Shown piece by piece: positions 37,108 through 46,021 of a DNA stretch of 64,000 nt. The DNA comes from an uncultured Dehalococcoidia bacterium. GTDB taxonomy: Bacteria > Chloroflexota > Dehalococcoidia > Lucifugimonadales > CATOSD01. The notes under the pieces were generated by a model that was given only the letters and a program-made list of their open reading frames with translations, made no database searches and was not told the DNA's origin. Numbering within the stretch: the first letter of the stretch is position 1; every line of letters begins with the position of its first letter. The translations under genes and the position numbers were made by a program. The stretch spans positions 1,292,442 to 1,356,441 of the forward strand of contig CATOSD010000002.1 of NCBI GenBank assembly GCA_951812395.1, read 5' to 3'.

Positions 37108-38070
37108 CTAGGCCTTGACCGGAGCCCTCGAGGCCCTGGGGTCGTAGCCGCCGATTGAGTCTTCGTACTTCTTGAGCTGTTCCTCCGGCAGGTACATCTC
37201 TTCCCACTCGGCAACCTCCGGGAAGCCCACGATGTCGAACATGTGGGGCATTTCGTACCTGTAGTTCTTCGTGATGCGCTCTTCGTAGTCCCGCAGCGCC
37301 TCGGGGCCGTCCATGTAGGCCTTGGCGTGCTCCCAGGAGCCCTGCACTCCCGGTCCGCCGACTAGTCCGGGATTGAACGAAGCCGCCCAGCCCCATTCCT
37401 GGAGTTGCGCCGGGGTAGGATCCGGCTCGATGTATCCCATCGTGCCCATCAGGGGACCCTCGACCTCGGCCCGGACGGTCAGAATCTCCTCCACGGAGGT
37501 CAGCGCCTCGGCGTACAGCACGTCCACGCCCACGGCCTTGTACGCCTTGAGTCTCGTGATCAGCTCCTCCAGCGAGCCTCCTGTCGCTCCGCGAGCGTCG
37601 CAGCGCGCGATGATCACGAAATCGGGATCAATCTCGTTCTTCGCGTCCACGGCGGCCTTGTACTTGCCGACGGCCTCCTCCAGGGGGATGACCTCTTTGC
37701 CCTTCACGAATCCGCAGCGTTTGGGGAAAGGCTGGTCCTCTACGTGGATGCCTGCCACGCCCGCTCGCACGAAGCTCGAAACTGTGCGGCGAACGTTGAT
37801 GGCCGTGCCGAAGCCCTGGTCAGAGTCCGAGATCAGCGGGATGCTGATGGCGTTGGCCATGCGCTCGGCGTTCTGCACCATCTCAGTCATGGTGATGAGG
37901 CCGGCGTCCGGGATGCCCAGCACGTAGGCCGCGGTGGTGGCGCCAGACATGTAGGCGCACTCGAAACCGGTAGCCTCGGCTATCTTGGCATGTAGTGCGC
38001 AGCCACCTCCGGCGATAACGAAAATCTCCTCCCTGTTGAAAAGCTCCTGGAGCTTGGTTGTCTTCTTCAA
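37108..38070 (-). CDS. isocitrate lyase/PEP mutase family protein
   Basis: CAYMSGATTAAYVLGIPDAGLITMTEMV; ISDSDQGFGTAINVRRTVSSFVRAGVAGIHVEDQPFPKRCG. Confidence 0.93.
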   Translation of the reverse strand: MKKTTKLQELFNREEIFVIAGGGCALHAKIAEATGFECAYMSGATTAAYVLGIPDAGLITMTEMVQNAERMANAISIPLISDSDQGFGTAINVRRTVSSFVRAGVAGIHVEDQPFPKRCGFVKGKEVIPLEEAVGKYKAAVDAKNEIDPDFVIIARCDARGATGGSLEELITRLKAYKAVGVDVLYAEALTSVEEILTVRAEVEGPLMGTMGYIEPDPTPAQLQEWGWAASFNPGLVGGPGVQGSWEHAKAYMDGPEALRDYEERITKNYRYEMPHMFDIVGFPEVAEWEEMYLPEEQLKKYEDSIGGYDPRASRAPVKA

Positions 38071-38165
38071 ATTCTCCTCCTCTCCATTATGGCGAATTTG
38101 GCGAATCGTATCCGAACGAGTCCCCCGCTACCAAATCTACGGGCGAAGTGTACTCCAAGATGGTG

Positions 38166-38996
38166 TTAGACTACGCCGTACTCGCGTTCCATCTCGTACA
38201 CACGAGGCAGGCCGAGCATGTCGGTCAGACCATTCCGCTGGCCGTTTCGGTGGACCGTTCCAGTCTCTTTCAATTCCTTCATGGCGGCTTCAACTGCGTT
38301 GAAGATGACCCCCAGCGTGTTGCCGGTGATGTTTATCTTGAAGCCCAACTTTTCGACTTCGTCGGTGGAACGCAGCCCGCCGTTGTAGAAGCGAGGAAGG
38401 TCCTCGAGCTCTTTGGCGTAGGTGACGAGCTCTTCGTCAGTGCGAATTCCATCGACAAACACGAGGTCGGCGCCGGCGTCGTGGTAGGCGCGGCAGCGCT
38501 GTATGGTGTCGTCCCAGCCGTTGACGGCCAGCGCGTCGCAGCGCGCGATTATCACGAAGTCCTTGTCCTGTCGGGCGTCCTGCGCCGCGCGCAACTTCTG
38601 CACGTGCTCCTCAACGGGAACCACAAGTTTGCCCTCGAAGAAGCCGCACTTCTTGGGGAACACCTGGTCCTCGATGTGAATGCCCGCCACGCCTATGGAC
38701 TCGTACTCGCGCACCGTGCGCCAGGTGTTGATCGGGTTGCCGTAGGCGGTGTCGGCGTCGCAAATCAGCGGCACGTCGATAGCCTGGGCGATGTACTTGG
38801 CGTTCTGTACCATCTCCGTCTGTGTGACGAGACCGACGTCGGGATAGCCGCGCGCCGCCGCGGTGCCGAATCCTGTCATATACACCGCGTCGAAGCCTAC
38901 CCTCTCAGCAATCTTCGCCTGGAAGGCGTCGAACGTGAAAGGCGCCACGACCAGGCCCTTTTCCATGAGCTCACGCAATTTGGCGGTCTTGTTCAA
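38166..38996 (-). CDS. isocitrate lyase/PEP mutase family protein
   Basis: DAVYMTGFGTAAARGYPDVGLVTQTEMV; ICDADTAYGNPINTWRTVREYESIGVAGIHIEDQVFPKKCG. Confidence 0.93.
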   Translation of the reverse strand: MNKTAKLRELMEKGLVVAPFTFDAFQAKIAERVGFDAVYMTGFGTAAARGYPDVGLVTQTEMVQNAKYIAQAIDVPLICDADTAYGNPINTWRTVREYESIGVAGIHIEDQVFPKKCGFFEGKLVVPVEEHVQKLRAAQDARQDKDFVIIARCDALAVNGWDDTIQRCRAYHDAGADLVFVDGIRTDEELVTYAKELEDLPRFYNGGLRSTDEVEKLGFKINITGNTLGVIFNAVEAAMKELKETGTVHRNGQRNGLTDMLGLPRVYEMEREYGVV

Positions 38997-39206
38997 AATC
39001 TCCTCCGTAGACGCTCTACGCGGCCGGGCCGCGCCGTTCCGGTTTCTCGCCCAATTCTATTTGGGCGCAATAGCCGTGTCAAACGAAGCGCCCCAACTGC
39101 ACACACGCCCGAAATCCTGTCTCCACTTGCGGCATCGGGCTTCCGAAGTCCCCTCTCCATGTGGGAGAGAGCCAGCCTTTGGAGGCGTTAGAGCGCATGA
39201 ATTCCC

Positions 39207-39635
39207 TCACTCGCGGATATTCGCGCAATCCTCTGTAAGCACACCGGTCACCACGCTGAGCCGGTCGCCGTACTCAGATAGTTCGATCAGACGCTCTACG
39301 GAGTAGTCACCGTAATTCCTTGCCACCTGGTCATGCCTCGCACCGAGTACCAGCACGCCCACACCGCTCACCATGATGGCGCCGCAACACATTGGGCACG
39401 GCTCGAACGTGGTGTACAGCGTGCTACCGGACAGGTCGATTTGGCCGGTGTCCCGAATGGCAACGACTTCGGCGTGGGCAGTGGGGTCGGACGTCGAGTT
39501 TACCTCGTTGCCGCCACGCCCGATTATCTCACCGTCCCTGACTACCAATGAACCCACGGCGGAGTTGCCGGCCGCACCGCTCTTCCCGGCATCCTCCAGC
39601 GCGACTCTCATCCAGTCTTCATGCGAACGCGACAT
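39207..39635 (-). CDS. nucleoside/cytidine deaminase family protein
   Basis: Zinc motifs TAHAEVVAI and EPCPMCCGAIM. Confidence 0.9.
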   Translation of the reverse strand: MSRSHEDWMRVALEDAGKSGAAGNSAVGSLVVRDGEIIGRGGNEVNSTSDPTAHAEVVAIRDTGQIDLSGSTLYTTFEPCPMCCGAIMVSGVGVLVLGARHDQVARNYGDYSVERLIELSEYGDRLSVVTGVLTEDCANIRE

Positions 39636-39691
39636 TTTCCTGTCCTCCCTTACCGTGGTTGGCGGCGTCCCCGACCGGCCTGCCCTCTACC

Positions 39692-40540
39692 TTAAACTAA
39701 GACTGCTTCCGCGATACGCTCCAGCTCGTTGCCCATGTCCTCTTCGGTCTCCATGTACTCGGGGCGCACCACCACACCGTTGGCGCCGGCTTCGAGCAAG
39801 GACTCGATCAGGTCCCGGTCCGCGGGCTGCCCTGACACTGTAATCGTGAGGGACGCGGGGTCCCGGCCGGCCTCGCCGGCCAGCGCGTCGAGCTGCGCGC
39901 GCGCCTCGCGGAGCCGCTCGGTCGTGATTCGGTTCGGCAGCCAGCCGTCGCCCCAGGCCACGATGCGGCGCAACACGTTACGTGCCATGCCGCCCAGGAT
40001 GACGGGAGGATGCGGCTTCTGCGCCGGCTTGGGATAACACCGCACCGGGGGAAAGTCGTAGTACCGTCCGTGAAACTCCGCCTCCTCCTTGGTCCACAGC
40101 TCCTTCATCGCCTCCACTGCCTCGCGCACCTGCGTCCAGCGATGGTCGAAGTCGCCGCCCAGCAGCTCCGTTTCCTCCCTGTTCCATCCGGCACCCACGC
40201 CGAACAGGAACCGGCCGCCGCTGAGCAGGTCGAGCGTGGCGACCTCTTTCGCGAGGATCAGCGGATTGCGCTCAGGCACCAGCGTAATCCCCGTGCCTAG
40301 CTTGATGGTGCTGGTCGCCCCGGACGCCTGCGCCAGCGCGATGTATGGATCGGCGAAGTGAGAGTACGTCCACGGAATCACTCCGTCATCTGAACCCGGA
40401 AATGGACTGGCCGACTCCACCGGCATTACCGGGTGCTCGCCATACCACAGGGAGTCGAATCCAAGCTCCTCCGCCTTGCGCGCCATGAAGGCCGCGTTGA
40501 TGGTGTATGCGGGCAACGGCATCGACACGCCAATGTTCAT
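39692..40540 (-). CDS. LLM class flavin-dependent oxidoreductase
   Basis: MNIGVSMPLPAYTINAAFMARKAEELGFDSLWYGEHPVMP; FGVGAGWNREE. Confidence 0.92.
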   Translation of the reverse strand: MNIGVSMPLPAYTINAAFMARKAEELGFDSLWYGEHPVMPVESASPFPGSDDGVIPWTYSHFADPYIALAQASGATSTIKLGTGITLVPERNPLILAKEVATLDLLSGGRFLFGVGAGWNREETELLGGDFDHRWTQVREAVEAMKELWTKEEAEFHGRYYDFPPVRCYPKPAQKPHPPVILGGMARNVLRRIVAWGDGWLPNRITTERLREARAQLDALAGEAGRDPASLTITVSGQPADRDLIESLLEAGANGVVVRPEYMETEEDMGNELERIAEAVLV

Positions 40541-40742
40541 GTCAACCTCCGAAATCTCAATACGTCTGAATGGGCACATTGTGAAGGTTCGTGCGGCACT
40601 TGGCAAACGGCAGGAGTCAGGAAGGAGGAAGGCTGCGTCAGATTACTGGGCGCGTCTACAATCGCCGTTCCCTTGAAGAGGTGGATCTAGGAGGGATGGG
40701 CAGTTGTCCGGGAAGCCACCCAGTAGACCTAAGTCCTTGAAA

Positions 40743-40818
40743 TGAAGGGTAGCAACGATGGATTGGATTTGCGCACTACTATCATAGAGCTGAACGCTCA
40801 TAGTCTCGTTACCCTTCA
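40743..40818. other. nested long imperfect hairpin, function unknown
   Basis: TGAAGGGTA..TACCCTTCA, ACGA..TCGT, ACTAT..ATAGT, GAGC..GCTC nested in order. Confidence 0.45.
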
Positions 40819-40987
40819 ATGCTGAGATGTTGGATAGCTGATGTTGGTTGACTATCCATACCGGTCAAGACAATCGTTGACGGCTGCAAGGCGCACAGAT
40901 AGTGGATTCAGGAACGGCAGGGCCACCAGCGACGACGCCGAATGGGTCTGGGCTGCGGTTCCCGGCAGAGGGGATTACGCTAAGAAA

Positions 40988-41773
40988 CTATCTCAAAACA
41001 GTCAGACGCCACTGACGACGGAACCACAGAAGCGTGCAAGCGAGTTGCAGTACTCCGAGGTAGTTCGACGCCTTCTTATCGTAGCGAACCAGAACCGCAC
41101 GACACTTTGAGAGCCATGCCAGCGTCCGTTCCACAACCCACCGACGCGCCGGATACCGCTTCTGTCCAGAGCCGTCCAGCTTCTCCTCTCCGATGCGTCG
41201 GATGTGCTCCCGATAGCCGTGTCCGGCGGCAGCCCGACGCCCCGAAGGATTGTCATACCCTTTGTCCAGACACAGGTGTTGGGGTTCCTCCTCGCTGGGC
41301 TGCGGCCGCTTGACCACAATGGCGGAAAGGGTCGCCTCCAACAACTTGGCGTCATGGACGTTTGCTCCCGCAACCGCAATGCTCAAAGGGCCGCCCTCTC
41401 CATCCACAAGGAGACTCCGCTTGCTACCAGCCTTGCCACGGTCCGTCGGGTTGGGCCCAATCAGGTCCCCCCAAAACGTGCCTTGCCCATGGCGCCGTCC
41501 GCAGCCTGCCATTCCCAGTCCACGCCGCCCAACTCTTCGCACCCCTCCACCAACGCTCCCCACATTCGGCGCAAGACTCCCCGTTCCACCCACCTCTGAA
41601 AGGTGCGATGGATCGTGCTGTCGTCCCCAAGCTCTCTCGGCAATCGGTTCCATTGACACCCGCTGTGCATCCGGAAGATGATGCCGTTGAGCATCTGTCG
41701 AGGATTGGCGCGCTTGCGGCCCCTTGCCTTGGGTGGGTCTCGCTCCAGAATGATAGGCTCGATGCGTTCCCAA
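40988..41773 (-). CDS. IS5-family transposase OrfB frame
   Basis: Nearly identical to the 8313-9098 translation. Confidence 0.87.
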   Translation of the reverse strand: MGTHRAYHSGARPTQGKGPQARQSSTDAQRHHLPDAQRVSMEPIAERAWGRQHDPSHLSEVGGTGSLAPNVGSVGGGVRRVGRRGLGMAGCGRRHGQGTFWGDLIGPNPTDRGKAGSKRSLLVDGEGGPLSIAVAGANVHDAKLLEATLSAIVVKRPQPSEEEPQHLCLDKGYDNPSGRRAAAGHGYREHIRRIGEEKLDGSGQKRYPARRWVVERTLAWLSKCRAVLVRYDKKASNYLGVLQLACTLLWFRRQWRLTVLR

Positions 41774-41880
41774 AGCTCGTCCGGTACTTCCCAGATGGTT
41801 CCTAACGTCTCCTGATTCCCCATACGATTCCTCCCGACGCTTTTGGAGAAACTATATGAATCAGACCAGAAACCAGCCAA
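41461..41880 (-). CDS. IS5-family transposase OrfA (intact)
   Basis: 139 aa reading through CAA where copy 1 has TAA; ends KARFGGT* at the G6 frameshift tract. Confidence 0.88.
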   Translation of the reverse strand: MAGFWSDSYSFSKSVGRNRMGNQETLGTIWEVPDELWERIEPIILERDPPKARGRKRANPRQMLNGIIFRMHSGCQWNRLPRELGDDSTIHRTFQRWVERGVLRRMWGALVEGCEELGGVDWEWQAADGAMGKARFGGT

Positions 41881-41912
41881 TGTATTTGTGGGTCAGGATT
41901 CTGAGATAGTTT

Positions 41913-43019
41913 CTAAGCGTCGGAGCCATCTTTGCCACCTCGTCGGTCACTCCCATCAACTGCAGTGCTAGGCTTGCTCTCTTGGTCTATCGGAGGCGGG
42001 AAGTGGGCGGGACGCTCGGCGTCAAACGGTATTTTCCAGCCGATGACGTACTCCGCGATGACGTACACCGCTTGGAAGTTCAGCCCACCCAACTGCGGGT
42101 GGTTCACGACGCCGACTGCGATTCCAATATCCTGCCAGTCCGGACGCAACAAAGTAGGCCAATCCTCAACCAATTGCGCAACTACGATGTCGGCCATTTC
42201 GGGTTCGGCAACAAAAGCTCTGATGCCCCTTGGGAACTTGGCATAGCTGCCTCTGATGCCCCTTGGGAACTTGGCATAGCTGCCGCTGTAGTCCAACCGC
42301 ACCCGCCAACCGCTCGTCGCATACCCGCAGATTTGCGCTTCCTGGGACAAAGATTCACGCGCTTCATCTGCGGAGGACAAGGCTCTGAACTTGCGCGCCA
42401 TTTCACGTAAGGGTACGGATATCTGCAACGGGGCGATACCAACTTTCCCGCGCCTCTCGTTTGTTCTCTCAACCACCAGGTTGTTGCCATCAGTAGCATA
42501 CGTGACCACCAGGGCGTAACCGAACGTGGCTGGCTGGCCGCCTGTAATTTCAACGGGGCTGCCTGACTGGTCGAGAACGGCGTGGCAACTCCCCATCCCA
42601 AGGTAGTCCAAAGCGGGAAAGCTAACGACCTCGGTTAAGTCAATTCTCTTAATGACGTCCTTGGCGATTTCAGAGGGGTCAGCATAGGCGGGCCAAACGT
42701 GCCATCCGTGGAGTAAACGCAGGGACAAGCTGTATTTGGCGCTACCGGGTTGTTCAGGGTAACAACGCTGCATGTGTTCGAGAATCTTCTCTTCGAAGTC
42801 TTCCTCTCCAGCGAACCAAACAGCCGTATCTCGAGCCGCATCGCTTAACCCGGAATTCGGCTCAGGGGCTGGCAAACCGAGCCCTTCCCGCTCAGAAAGG
42901 ATGTGGCCGATAATGATGTCAGAGATCGCCGCTTCTTTGTCGTTCATCAGGCCGGGCAGTTCGCTCGATGGGTTTGGTGACGGGCTCATCGGCGAAAAAC
43001 CTTCTTGCAAGACCGGCAA
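41913..43019 (-). CDS. hypothetical protein, 368 aa, overlapping the upstream NUDIX gene
   Basis: Long ORF with normal amino-acid composition; stop codon lies at the IS5 junction; contains an 11-aa tandem repeat. Confidence 0.7.
   Translation of the reverse strand: MPVLQEGFSPMSPSPNPSSELPGLMNDKEAAISDIIIGHILSEREGLGLPAPEPNSGLSDAARDTAVWFAGEEDFEEKILEHMQRCYPEQPGSAKYSLSLRLLHGWHVWPAYADPSEIAKDVIKRIDLTEVVSFPALDYLGMGSCHAVLDQSGSPVEITGGQPATFGYALVVTYATDGNNLVVERTNERRGKVGIAPLQISVPLREMARKFRALSSADEARESLSQEAQICGYATSGWRVRLDYSGSYAKFPRGIRGSYAKFPRGIRAFVAEPEMADIVVAQLVEDWPTLLRPDWQDIGIAVGVVNHPQLGGLNFQAVYVIAEYVIGWKIPFDAERPAHFPPPIDQESKPSTAVDGSDRRGGKDGSDA
42218..42283. repeat. perfect 33-bp x2 tandem repeat within the hypothetical CDS
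   Basis: ctctgatgccccttgggaacttggcatagctgc twice; encodes GSYAKFPRGIR x2. Confidence 0.95.
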
Positions 43020-43498
43020 CGGTAGGGGTTATTGTGGGGATAACGCCTGAGCCTGGTATGGCCGCTGCCACAGTTGGGACACGACGGCGTTTGGCCATTG
43101 GAGGCTCGGCGGGCGCGGACCGCCTTCATATCCTGCCATTCCTCAAGCGCGCGGCGGTCGGCTGAGAACGCCAATGGAGGCACGGAGTTGAAGTCGAAGA
43201 ACTTGGCGTCGGGACATTCAGGGCGCTGAGACTTTAGGTGGCCGCCTCTGATCTTGCCGAAGAAAGTCCTGATGGCATGCTTTCGGCCCTCAAGAATGAC
43301 GGAAATGATGTCCACGCGAAGGCCGGTTTCTTCCCGCGTTTCTCGAACCGCCGCCCTATGGTACGCTTCGTGGCCGTCACAATTGCCCCCCGGCAACGAC
43401 CACCTGAACTTTTCCTTGCGGTACCCCCTTTGGATCAGCAAGACCTGTTCTAAATCGTTCTCAACCAGGCAAAATGCTACGCGCTTTGCCATTGGCAT
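42986..43498 (-). CDS. NUDIX hydrolase with C-terminal zinc ribbon
   Basis: Nudix box GNCDGHEAYHRAAVRETREETGL; CPNCGSGHTRLRRYPHNNPYRCRSCKKVFRR. Confidence 0.9.
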   Translation of the reverse strand: MPMAKRVAFCLVENDLEQVLLIQRGYRKEKFRWSLPGGNCDGHEAYHRAAVRETREETGLRVDIISVILEGRKHAIRTFFGKIRGGHLKSQRPECPDAKFFDFNSVPPLAFSADRRALEEWQDMKAVRARRASNGQTPSCPNCGSGHTRLRRYPHNNPYRCRSCKKVFRR

Positions 43499-44022
43499 CC
43501 CTCATTCCCGAGCTTGCAATCGGTCAGATCAGACTGGGTGGGCTCGCTCGCGCGCCCTCTTTACTCTTTTCCATACGCATATGGTTCATTGCCTTCCCCA
43601 CTACAATGCTTGAATACTTGCGCTGGCAATCTAGCAATTGGTAGGGCGGAATGGTAACTGTTCAGACTTCGTAAGAACGCTCAATGCGCGCAGGAGGCGG
43701 GGATGCTCTTCCCGTCGAGCCTGAACAGTTACTGGACTCCTCATTGTGAACGGAGTGCGAGGAAGCTGGCCAGCCTGAAGTCATCGCCGCCAAGTCCGCC
43801 TTCCTCCGAGACGCCATTGCGGCCCCATGGCGCGCCAGTTACCGGCCACCGAGCCGGTCACTCTGGCCCCAGAGCCCACTTTCTCGGCCCCGCGGTGCGC
43901 CATTTCCCGCCACACCCGGCCTATCCCGTTCCCGCACCCCACAACAAGTGTCACCCTCCCGCGCTACCCGTTCCCCGACCCTGCCCCACACACGCCCCCG
44001 ACACGGCCAACCCCTCCCCGAC

Positions 44023-44055
44023 GCCTGCGCCGTTTCTCCCCACCAATCCGGCCCA
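44023..44055 (+). repeat. 33-nt segment shared with 6607-6639
   Basis: 2 mismatches by eye. Confidence 0.75.
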
Positions 44056-44105
44056 ATCCCCCAATTCCGCCCAAATCCACCGCCTAGTTGCAAAGGAAGG
44101 CCTCG

Positions 44106-44134
44106 TTGGAGCCGGCTGTAAAGCCGGCTATGAT
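44106..44134 (+). promoter_or_regulatory. putative transposase promoter with palindromic spacer
   Basis: TTGGAG-17 nt-TATGAT; spacer contains AGCCGGCT-GTAA-AGCCGGCT. Confidence 0.45.
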
Positions 44135-44232
44135 GGTAGTTATCAACAACAACCCATCACCAACGAGGTGCGACTATTAAGCAGCAAGCAACGCTTCCTT
44201 TCCACTACGCAGAGGAGACCGAGTCTACTGGT

Positions 44233-45705
44233 ATGACGGCGTTGTCGGGGTTGCCGGCATACCTGGACCTGGCGTTTGTTGCGCGACTGGGGCAGTCGGT
44301 GCGCCGTCACGTGGGAGTGAGAGAGGGCACACAGGGGTGGACGGACGCCCAGAATGTGACGGCGCTTGTGATGCTCAACCTGGCCGGTGGTGAGTCGGTG
44401 GATGACCTGCGGCTGCTGGAGAAGGACGAGGGGCTGGGCAGGGCGCTGCTCACCGCGGAGACTCACGGGGTGCGGCGGGCAGAGCGCAGGGCGCAGCTCA
44501 GAAGGTGGCGTAAGGAGCGTAGCCGCACTGTGCCGTCGCCCACGGCGGTGTTCAGGTATCTGGACCGTTTCCACGACGAGGCTGAGGAGGCCGGGAGACG
44601 GTCTCGCGGCGCGTTCATACCGGCGGCCAACGACGCGCTGAGAGGGCTTGGGAAGGTCAACGCGGACCTGGTGAGGTTCGCGGGAGGCCATTCAGGACAC
44701 ACCGAAGCGACATTGGACATGGACGCCACGCTGATAGGGACGCACAAGCGGCAGGCGTGCTTCTGCTACAAAAAGCACAAGGCGTACCAGCCGTTGACCA
44801 CCTACTGGCATGAGGCGGACCTTGTGGTGCACTCCGAGTTCAGAGACGGCAACGTGAACGCGGGCTACGAACAGCTCAGGGTGTTGAAGGAGTCGCTGGA
44901 GTGTCTGCCCCCAGGGGTGAGCAAGGTGATGATGAGGTCTGACTCGGCGGGCTACCAGAAGGAGCTGTTGAAGTACTGCGCCGAGGGGCGGGATGAGCGG
45001 TTCGGAGTGATCGAGTTCTGTGTGGGAGTGAACGTGATGGCCGAGTTCAGGGCGGCGGTGAGTGAGGTAGAGGAGGAAGGATGGCACGACCTGTACAGGA
45101 CAGAGGGTGAGCAACGAGAGGCCACAAGACAGCAGTACGCCGAGGTGTGCTACGTGACCAGTTGGACGGGATACAGCAAGAACAGTCCCGACTACAGGTT
45201 CATCGCGATAAGGGAGCGTATGCCGAACCCGCCGCTGTTCGACATGGATGGGGAGAAGCTGTCGGTTCCCGTTATGGAGATGGGAGATGGCAAATTGTAC
45301 AAAGTGACAGGGATGGTGACGAACCGAGAGTTGCCTGGGGATGAGTTGGTCCGGTGGTACAGGCAGAGGTGTGGCAAGGGTGAGGAGGTGCATTCGGTGC
45401 TGAAGGAGGACCTTGCGGGGGGCAGGCTGCCGTCGGGGAAGTTCGGGTCGAACGCGGCGTGGTGGGCTATAGTGGTGTTGGCGTTCAATCTGAACTCAGC
45501 GATGAAGCGGCTGGTGTTGGGGGAAGAGTGGGCGAGCAAGCGTCTGAAGGCGGTGCGCTTCGGCGTAATCTGCGTTGCGGGGCGAGTGGTCAGACACGCA
45601 AGGAGGCTCATCATCCGTCTCGCGAGAGGACACCCAACCCATGACCTGCTCGTGAGTGCGCAACGCAGGATACACGCTCTGGCAAACACGCCGCTCCGGG
45701 CCTGA
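44233..45705 (+). CDS. IS1380-type transposase
   Basis: 490 aa; WTDAQNVTALVMLNLAGGESVDDL, TLDMDATLIGTHKRQACFCYKKHKAYQPL, VMMRSDSAGYQKELLKYC, WYRQRCGKGEEVHSVLKEDLAGGRLPSGKFGSNAAWW. Confidence 0.88.
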   Translation: MTALSGLPAYLDLAFVARLGQSVRRHVGVREGTQGWTDAQNVTALVMLNLAGGESVDDLRLLEKDEGLGRALLTAETHGVRRAERRAQLRRWRKERSRTVPSPTAVFRYLDRFHDEAEEAGRRSRGAFIPAANDALRGLGKVNADLVRFAGGHSGHTEATLDMDATLIGTHKRQACFCYKKHKAYQPLTTYWHEADLVVHSEFRDGNVNAGYEQLRVLKESLECLPPGVSKVMMRSDSAGYQKELLKYCAEGRDERFGVIEFCVGVNVMAEFRAAVSEVEEEGWHDLYRTEGEQREATRQQYAEVCYVTSWTGYSKNSPDYRFIAIRERMPNPPLFDMDGEKLSVPVMEMGDGKLYKVTGMVTNRELPGDELVRWYRQRCGKGEEVHSVLKEDLAGGRLPSGKFGSNAAWWAIVVLAFNLNSAMKRLVLGEEWASKRLKAVRFGVICVAGRVVRHARRLIIRLARGHPTHDLLVSAQRRIHALANTPLRA

Positions 45706-45945
45706 TTCTCCTCAGGAATCCACCCACACTCGAGGCGACTGAACCGAAGTCGTCGGCTTCGCCGTGTCCGAAACTCGCCCAAAACCCTCCAACTACCCTC
45801 TCAGGAACCGCCTCACGCCCCCAGACCGTCGCATCGACCTTCCCCACGCCAACTGACCGGCCCCAAAACGCACATTCACCCTCGCCAACCCACCACACCC
45901 CCCCCCGCCGCGGTTAGGCGGTGGATTTGGGTTCCGCCATGGCTC

Positions 45946-45974
45946 TTGTAACATGCGTACATCCGTGCTATCAT
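45946..45974 (+). promoter_or_regulatory. sigma70-like promoter with conserved palindromic spacer, copy 2
   Basis: TTGTAA-17 nt (catgcgtacatccgtgc)-TATCAT. Confidence 0.62.
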
Positions 45975-46021
45975 CGCTTTCGATAAGGGCGGGTCGCAAA
46001 CCCGCCGGCGTGACAGTCGCG

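Larger units (their letters stand above)
40982..41915 (-). mobile_element. IS5-family insertion sequence, copy 2 (intact OrfA)
   Basis: Same TIRs and transposase frames as copy 1, opposite orientation. Confidence 0.94.

Noticed and set aside
8171-41915. Composite transposon formed by the two IS5 copies
   Set aside because: The ~32 kb between them is mostly ordinary metabolic genes, and no target duplication links the outer ends.
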